Assembly (NCBI GenBank): GCA_027919835.1 | Contig: JANVFP010000003.1 | Location: 930,001 to 994,000 of the forward strand | DNA length: 64,000 bases | Source of the DNA: Lentinula raphanica | Lineage: Eukaryota > Basidiomycota > Agaricomycetes > Agaricales > Omphalotaceae | Reading direction: 5' to 3' | Part shown: piece after piece, positions 58,271 through 64,000 of the stretch | How the letters are laid out: every line of letters begins with the position of its first letter | Position numbering within the stretch: position 1 is the first letter of the stretch | The notes under the pieces: model-generated | The model's database searches: none | The model's input: only the letters and a program-made list of their open reading frames with translations | Told to the model about the DNA's origin: nothing | Translations under genes and position numbers: made by a program

Positions 58271-59170
58271 CTACAATCCAAAGGAAGCTTGATCGCTTGC
58301 CATGAAGGCTTCAACGATAGAGATAGCCGTATTCTGAAGCTTTCGTGCTTCGTTACTGTCGATTCTACTTTCGCAGAGCTGTGCAGAGAGACGCAAGGAG
58401 AGTGTTGAGGGATATCTATGAATTGCGATAACCCTGGAGAAAGAGTGAATAGGTCGGAGTCCGAGAGCGAGCACAGGATATCGTCGTCTGTCAAGTTGAG
58501 AAACTTGAAGCGCATGGAGAACAAAGCCAAAATATCTCGCGTGGGAAATTTCCAGCGACTTCCCTATCTTCCACAGTGACAATGATCCACACTAAATCCT
58601 AATCCACGCTGACTCCAGGTCTTTTCGAAAAATTCTTCAGCATATTTCGCGCTGGGCAGTGTGCACTGCGGTGGGATATACGTGAATATCGGCAGATAAG
58701 GATCGTTTGAATTTGTTGTATCCGTGCTAGGCTTGCTGGAGTCTTCCCATTAGGAGATTGAACAGTGGATCCTCGAGAGCTTTTTGCGTCTTCTCATTCA
58801 TCGCATAATCGTTGTCCAAGGAAGATCATGCTTATCGTCGTTACTGATTCTCCGCCGTGGTCGAGGATGAAGACTTCCGTACGCGTACGTCGTATGGTTT
58901 TTCTCATCGGAAACCTCTACTCACTAAAGTTACATTCACATTTTAGACACCTAAAGGTAGCAGCAGGTGGCAGCGCAGTCTCCAAATTGTCACAATTCCC
59001 TCAAAACTGAGTTCCCTTTCTCGCAGTCGATCTGGTCAAACGTCCCTGAAAGTCCGATGTAATACTGTGTACCACTTGTACCACCTGCTACCACCACAGG
59101 TTTCAGTAAAGATAAGCGCTAAGCTGATGTTCAGATACACACTATTCATTTTCTCAGCACTAAGCAGCCG
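58271..59170. other. Intergenic stretch before the third family gene
   Basis: Possible 5' exon of the PI-PLC gene near 58270-58530 (minus). Otherwise nothing recognisable. A phrase near 58640-58670 (GCGCTGGGCAGTGTGCACTG) resembles one near 62150 at the outer end of the right inverted arm. Confidence 0.4.
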
Positions 59171-59332
59171 AGAGAAAAAAAGGTATAAGAGTTGCGTGGA
59201 TCCCCACCCTTCTTGTCTTTCCTCACAGAGCTGGTCTCTTCCACACATCGCATCGCACTTAGCCAACACAAAAGCCGCAGGTCGCTATTTTTGCAACACC
59301 TTTCACTTTTCTCTATTACAAAAAATCCAACG
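59171..59332 (+). promoter_or_regulatory. Conserved promoter and 5' UTR of the LPYGADLD family, third member
   Basis: TATA-like AAAGGTATAAG (59181-59191), then GTTGCGTGGATCCCC, TTTCCTCACAGAGCTGGTCT, CATCGCACTTAGCC, GCCGCAGGTCGCTATTTT and TTTCACTTTTCTCTATTACA before ATG at 59333. Order and spacing match the two His-rich genes, though individual bases have drifted. Confidence 0.7.
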
Positions 59333-61708
59333 ATGGTCCATTCTCGTTCTGTCCTCAAAGCTGTCATCGTCGTCGGAGTAGCCGCGTCGTCCGTTCTTGC
59401 CGCCCCTTTGCCCCCTCCTGGGGCGAAAGAGGGGGCTGCTCCCTCGCCCGGGCTGTCTTCCAGCTCACTCGATGGTGGAGGATCGAATCCGCCAGAGTTC
59501 TCGAACGTATCAAAGCCAGGCTCCGCTACGATAAACTACGTCGAGGGCGCTGCCAGAAACGAGGCGAATACACAAGTCGGTTCTCCTCAAGCTCGCAGGC
59601 CTCATCAACATTTGCGTTTTATGGGCTTCCGCCCGCGCCACCGAGCGTCGACCGAATCCCTGTCCGGTCCCGATGAACCTTTCGAGTCTCCTCAACGTTC
59701 GCAGAGGGATCCTACCGGTGCCACCGATTTTCAGAAGGATACAAGTTCCAGTGACGAAACTCAGCCTCAGAACAAGCTGAGTACTGGCGGTGATTCTGGA
59801 TTCGGGGCTTCACCGAATGCTGGTGGTCATGGATCCAAGACCAAGCGAGGGCTCGACATCGTTGAAGACGATGAGGAGCCTCATGCAGCGGTAAGTTTAT
59901 CATTTTGTGCACTACTACATTCTTTCAAATGTGCTGATAATTCATGATCAGGAGGTGGAGATGATCGAGGAGGACTACTCTCATTCTCGTGATGAGAATG
60001 ATGAAACTGCGTTCGCGCCCAGGCTTTTCGCTAGAACTAGCGATACTGAGGGGGATTCGCCAGATACCTCAAGCGAATCAGGCTCTCCCGAGCCACCCAC
60101 GTCCAACCGATTCAATAATGCTGTTCCTGGAGGCAAATCGACATTAATTGTCGACCGTACGTCTGTGTATTCCAGGGTGGCCGGCTACAACCTGGATAAC
60201 GGCATGAAAGTAGATCGAACAGCTACAACCTCTAGGCAAGCGACCATAAATTTCGTCGATACGCTCCATCGTACGTTCGAGCGCCCTCAGGGTCCCGGGA
60301 CGAACCCTACTCAGCCCAAGCCCTTCAGCTCGACCGCCGTACCCCCACTCGGTAATTTGCGGGGTAGTCAGGCTGTTGAACCAGTGCAGATGAATACTAT
60401 ATCCAGCTCTTCTCAGCAGGAGGGTCCTCCCAAACCTGCATCAGTGCAGAGTGTTTTTACCAGCGCCAGTGTTTCGAGTCAGCCGGACTCAAGTTTTGAC
60501 GGAACTCGGACTGGGAAAGTCCAGAAATCGAGTCCTCCTCGGAAGACTGCAAAGCGAGTCGCTGTTGAGACCACTGAGAAGGATGGTGGTTCTGGATCCA
60601 AAAGTTCTGGATCCAAGAAGAACAAGCGAGGGCTCGACATCGTTGAAGACGATGAGGAGCCTCATGCAGCGGTAAGTTCATCATTTTGTGCACTACTACA
60701 TTCTTGCGAACGCGCTGATAATTCATGATCAGGAGGTGGAGATGATCGAGGAGGACTACTCTCACCCCCATGATGAGAATGATGAAACTGCGTTCGCGCC
60801 CAGGCTTTTCGCTAGAACTGGCGATACTCGGGAGGAATCGGATTTGCCGGGGCCTTCAAGTGAATCACAGAACCCGCGAGGCTCTCTCGCCAGGCCAGAC
60901 CTCACGACGTCAACAGATTTCGCTAGCTTCAGAGCGAAAGTCCTAAGTTGGCCCGACTCGCCTGACTCCGACGATGATCCATTCGAATCTTCCCGGGCTC
61001 AGGCTGATCGTCCTGGCAGACTTGTGCAGAAGAATCCCACCAGCTCTGAGTCTCAGGCGGATCCTCGTAAATATTTGCAGAAGGTTACAACCAGCGCAGG
61101 TCCTCCCAAACTTGGGACTGCATCTGCTAACAGTGTCAGCGTTTCTCAGCCTCAGCCTCGCCTTCCACTGCTACCACTGCATCCTCCCCAGGCTCTTGAC
61201 CATGTCGAGTCGGAAGCAATCGAAATCGAAATCGAGGATCTCCCTCATAGTACTACTGTACGTGGCAATTCCCCTTTCAGGGTTTTCCCTCGAGGGATAC
61301 GAAAGCTGACTGAATACCTATGTCCTTTTTTCATTTACCTTTCGTTTTATCAGCCCCTTCATCGCGAGCCAGATGATGGAACTCAAGTCGTCGAAGTGGT
61401 TCATGATCAAGCGATGCCGCCGCCTGTGCCTCCGGTCGAACATCATGAACCCGAGGTTCGTGCTTGCTTCCCGCGTTAGCCTCTCTCGATGCTTGCTCAC
61501 TAGTCCACGTATTCAGATGTTCAAGCCCATGGGGAGTATGCCACTTGAACCAGCCAAGGTTAGTTCATCATCGATGATTCTATTCATGTGAGTCGCTGAC
61601 TCGGTATGTGAATCTTGTCAGGATGAGGTAGAGATCACTTCAGTCGAAGTATCGGAGGAACCTTCCATCGGTCGTCCTGTGTTGCCCTACGGTGCTGACT
61701 TGGACTGA
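59333..61708 (+). CDS. Secreted LPYGADLD-family protein without His tracts
   Basis: Six exons (59333-59890, 59952-60671, 60733-61257, 61354-61455, 61517-61558, 61622-61708), all phase 0, give 677 residues. The signal peptide MVHSRSVLKAVIVVGVAASS is nearly the same as in the His-rich members. Exon 1 ends KTKRGLDIVEDDEEPHAA and exon 2 begins EVEMIEEDYSHSRDENDETA. The pair KNKRGLDIVEDDEEPHAA and EVEMIEEDYSHPHDENDETA recurs at the exon 2/3 border, including a near-identical intron. Between them is disordered Ser/Pro-rich sequence. Exon 4 (VVEVVHDQAMPPPVPPVEHH) matches exon 3 of the His-rich gene (KVIEVVKMPMHIPGPGEHKE). Exon 6 (VEITSVEVSEEPSIGRP, then LPYGADLD) matches its last exon. KR pairs before GLDIV suggest Kex2 cutting. 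Function unknown. Confidence 0.75.
59849..60800 (+). repeat. Duplicated exon-intron-exon unit inside the third family gene
   Basis: Segments at about 59849-60030 and 60629-60812 match closely: CGAGGGCTCGACATCGTTGA, GACGATGAGGAGCCTCATGC, intron GTAAGTT(T/C)ATCATTTTGTGC through TGATAATTCATGATCAG, then GGAGGTGGAGATGATCGAGG, and CGTTCGCGCCCAGGCTTTTC. The two introns differ at only about five positions, which shows that the whole unit with its intron was duplicated recently. Confidence 0.9.
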
Positions 61709-62149
61709 GCTAGTTTCGAATAGAATGATTGGTGTTTTGTTGGTAAGTCCTACCCCTCGACATGCTCCTATCTCACTCACTAATGCCAATGGCAGTGATG
61801 GTTTTCATTTCTCGCTGCGTCTTATAGTACTTGCGTAGTGTATTGTGTACTATTGTACTTCTACTCCTGTCGAAGTTCGTATCATGTTAGAAATTAGAAG
61901 TTGTATAGTACGGCGAAAGTTGCTGCCAATACTTAAGCTTATTGTTCAATCGTTCGGGCGACGTCCAAACTTCGTTCATTACGCCCTCGTTTTACAGGAC
62001 TAAGAGGTTCACGAGTGCAATGAGCTGGCTACTGTTTCTGCTTCGAGCTCTCATTTCATGAACCAGTACTGCTCGAGTTTTGACAACACAAAGGACCATC
62101 CAAGAGAGAGATAATTCATGAAACTTTCCAGCACATACCGACGCTGGGC
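61709..62149. other. Intergenic stretch, 3' UTR of the third family gene
   Basis: No gene seen. Ends where the right inverted-duplication arm begins. Confidence 0.4.
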
Positions 62150-62929
62150 AGTGCGATGGATACGATAGATATCGGCCGATATGAATTGAGCAATGAGCAC
62201 TTTTCGGTTCGAACAAGTAAGCTAAGGCCAGTAGAAGCCGCAGCAGAACCCCAAGATACAAGCTCGGGCGCCTTGAACTCGCAAAAGCCTCGAGTTTTGT
62301 GTGTTGGTGGAGCTGAAAGCTATACAAGTGCCACTGAGAGCCCTCAGCCGATGGACATTAATCTCATCAGAATAGCAGTTTCTCCGAAATAGTGAGGTTT
62401 AACGTGGTCACTGAGCTTGAACATGATGCATGAAGGCTGGATTTTTGCATAGCTAGCGAATATACGAAGGGGTAGAGGCGAGTAAGTAGCTCTTGTCGTA
62501 GAAGAAGTTGAACAGAGAGCGAAGAGTTGGTTTTGCTGCTCGGAGAGATAAGATTGTAATCCGGCGTCCGCAGTAATCTGATAATCTGATAATCAACGTT
62601 TTATAATTAGATCAAATATGTGGCTGTACATAGACCGTCGCTGCCGCCGGTTTTGTTTTTTTCAGTTCCTCCGTCATCGTCCAGTATGTCTTCCCCTGAA
62701 AATTGCAAAAACACCTAGATGAAGGCGTACTTTCTCGTTTTTCGACGCCTAGTCCTCGATTTCTCCAGAGCGAATCCAGAGATATTCCCTCTCGCTAACT
62801 CTAGTCTCCGAAACAAAAATAACTGCAGGGTTGACTGAACGTGGAGGAACTCGGCGCCCGTAATAATATCATTCAGATTTTTACTAGCGCGAAAGGTTTC
62901 ATCATTTCAGTAACGGGTAAGAGATACAC

Positions 62930-63153
62930 ATCAGTCCAACTTCTCTGCAACCGGGGAGAGGGGGAAAAAAGGTATATAAGTTGCCTGGATCCCCCCCTTG
63001 GCTTTTCCTCACAGAGCCGGTCTCTTTCAACAACTCGCATTCGCAACTTACAACAGCCAAAGCCGCAGGTCGCTTTTATCTTCCAACACTCTTCACTTTT
63101 ACACAAGCCCAACTAAACGTTTTTATTACTTTCTATCACGAAAAAATCTTACG
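62930..63153 (+). promoter_or_regulatory. Conserved promoter and 5' UTR of the LPYGADLD family, copy 2
   Basis: TATA box GGTATATAAG (62971-62980), 174 bp before the start codon, followed by GTTGCCTGGATCCCC, CTTTTCCTCACAGAGCCGGT, CAACTCGCATTCGCAACTTA and GCCGCAGGTCGCTTTTATCT. Almost identical to copy 1 over at least 250 bp, more than the outer parts of the arms. Confidence 0.75.
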
Positions 63154-64000
63154 ATGGTTCATTCTCGTTCTGTCCTTACTGCAGTCGTCGTCGTCGGAGC
63201 GGCCTCGTCCGCTCTTGCTATTCCTTTGCCTCCCACTACTGGCAACGCTCAGTCTGGTTCCTTGACTGGGGCTCCTCTCCCTGTAGGTGGTACGATGACC
63301 TACAATGGAGTACCTCCTCCTGCTCCTGCCCCAGGTGTCGGCTCCAACCTTCGTCGCCGCGAGCTCGAAGTCATCGTTGAAGACGAAGACGACGAGAAGC
63401 CGGTAAGAGTATCTTCGTTTTCTGTTATATTAATCGTGCTGATTTTCGTCTCAAAGCATCACCACAAGCACTTCGGTGAAGAGCATCACCATCATCACCA
63501 CCACCACTACCACGGTGAGAAGGAGGAGGTCGAGATCAAAGTCAAGGAAGGTCACGAGCACCACCACCACCACGAACATCCTCATGGTGAGGAAGAGTTC
63601 GAGGTGGAGGTGAAGGAGGGTCGTCCTCATCACCACCGCCACCACGGACATCCTCACGATGAGGAAGTGGAGGTGGAGTTCAAAGAGTTCGACGAGGACG
63701 GTCCTCACCCTCATCACCACCACCACCATCATCATCACCATGCTCACGGTGAAGAAGTGGAGGTGGAGTTCAAGGAGTTCGAGGAGGATCGTCCTCACCA
63801 CCGCCACCACCGCCACCACCATCACCCTCACGGTGAGGAAGTAGAGGTGGAGTTCAAGGAGTTCGGTGAGGATCGTCCTCACCACCACCACCACCATCAC
63901 CACCACCCTCACGGTGAGGAGTTCGAGGTGGAGATCAAGGAAGGTCACCCTCATCACCACCACCACCACCACCATGAGGAATTCGAGGAATTCGAGGAAG
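63154..64000 (+). CDS. Histidine-rich repetitive secreted protein, copy 2 (3' end outside window)
   Basis: Exon 1 (63154-63402) and the start of exon 2 (from 63457) are present. The signal peptide MVHSRSVLTAVVVVGAASSA is identical to copy 1. The spacer differs by small indels (PPTTGNAQSGSLTGAPLPVG) and continues to RRRELEVIVEDEDDEKP. Intron 1 begins GTAAGA and ends TCAAAG as in copy 1. Exon 2 alternates His runs (up to 10) with EEVEIKVKEGHE, EEFEVEVKEGRP and EEVEVEFKEFDEDGP units. One unit (EEVEVEFKEFEED/GED) is present in more copies and the segments are more regular than in copy 1, which points to unit gain or loss since the duplication. Still open at 64000. Confidence 0.75.
   Translation, partial: MVHSRSVLTAVVVVGAASSALAIPLPPTTGNAQSGSLTGAPLPVGGTMTYNGVPPPAPAPGVGSNLRRRELEVIVEDEDDEKPVRVSSFSVILIVLIFVSKHHHKHFGEEHHHHHHHHYHGEKEEVEIKVKEGHEHHHHHEHPHGEEEFEVEVKEGRPHHHRHHGHPHDEEVEVEFKEFDEDGPHPHHHHHHHHHHAHGEEVEVEFKEFEEDRPHHRHHRHHHHPHGEEVEVEFKEFGEDRPHHHHHHHHHPHGEEFEVEIKEGHPHHHHHHHHEEFEEFEE

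Larger units (their letters stand above)
62150..64000 (+). repeat. Right arm of the large inverted duplication (cut by window edge)
   Basis: Reverse-oriented copy of 42586-44640. Landmarks: TACAAGCTCGGGCGCC near 62260, GATAATCAACGTTTTATAATTAG at 62588-62610, ACATAGACCGTCGCTGCCGC near 62630, promoter TATA at 62971-62980, exon 1 and His-rich exon. The arms enclose about 17.5 kb. Confidence 0.8.

Overview
The window is nuclear DNA of a mushroom-forming basidiomycete (Agaricomycetes; I cannot go lower than that). The evidence is genes broken by many short introns of about 40-75 bp with GT-AG ends, plus fungal and basidiomycete families such as DUF6533 membrane proteins, a macrophage-activating-glycoprotein homologue, FunK1 kinase remnants and a TauD-like dioxygenase. 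There is no operon structure. Exon boundaries quoted below were worked out by hand from splice signals and reading frame.

Region by region. 1-2.8 kb: a phosphoesterase-type phospholipase C, cut by the left edge. 3.3-7.3 kb: a gene-free mobile-element nest. Its outer ends are a diverged inverted repeat. Inside lie a 558-bp foldback element with a perfect 9-bp target duplication (Mutator-like), three tRNA-derived SINE-like copies, an LTR-like stretch and seven copies of a 14-bp motif. 7.6-41.3 kb: mostly housekeeping genes. These are a GPI-type glycoprotein, an E3BP/Pdx1-like lipoyl protein, a DUF6533 protein, a membrane-anchored beta-propeller amidohydrolase, eRF1, POP7, a TauD-like dioxygenase, a WD-repeat protein, CDC42, SF3B4, EMC4 and RAD1. 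A small Kex2-type peptide precursor lies between CDC42 and SF3B4.

41.9-64 kb is the fast-evolving accessory part. It holds a family of secreted proteins with a shared signal peptide, shared promoter and identical C-terminal tail (LPYGADLD). Two members are extremely histidine-rich and lie in a large inverted duplication; the second runs off the right edge. The third member lacks the histidine tracts and has an internally duplicated exon-intron-exon unit. Between the inverted arms lie decayed FunK1 kinase fragments, a relic of a phospholipase C gene next to the intact copy's neighbourhood, a two-module gene with a dead copy, a small secreted protein, glutathione reductase, and a 1090-residue fusion protein. 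That fusion joins a peroxiredoxin fold lacking its peroxidatic cysteine to a helical MLKL/HeLo-like bundle and a CHORD-like zinc-binding cluster.

The best candidates for something undescribed are (i) that fusion protein, (ii) the histidine-rich secreted family with its shared promoter, and (iii) the 76-residue Kex2-processed peptide precursor at 32.5-32.9 kb.
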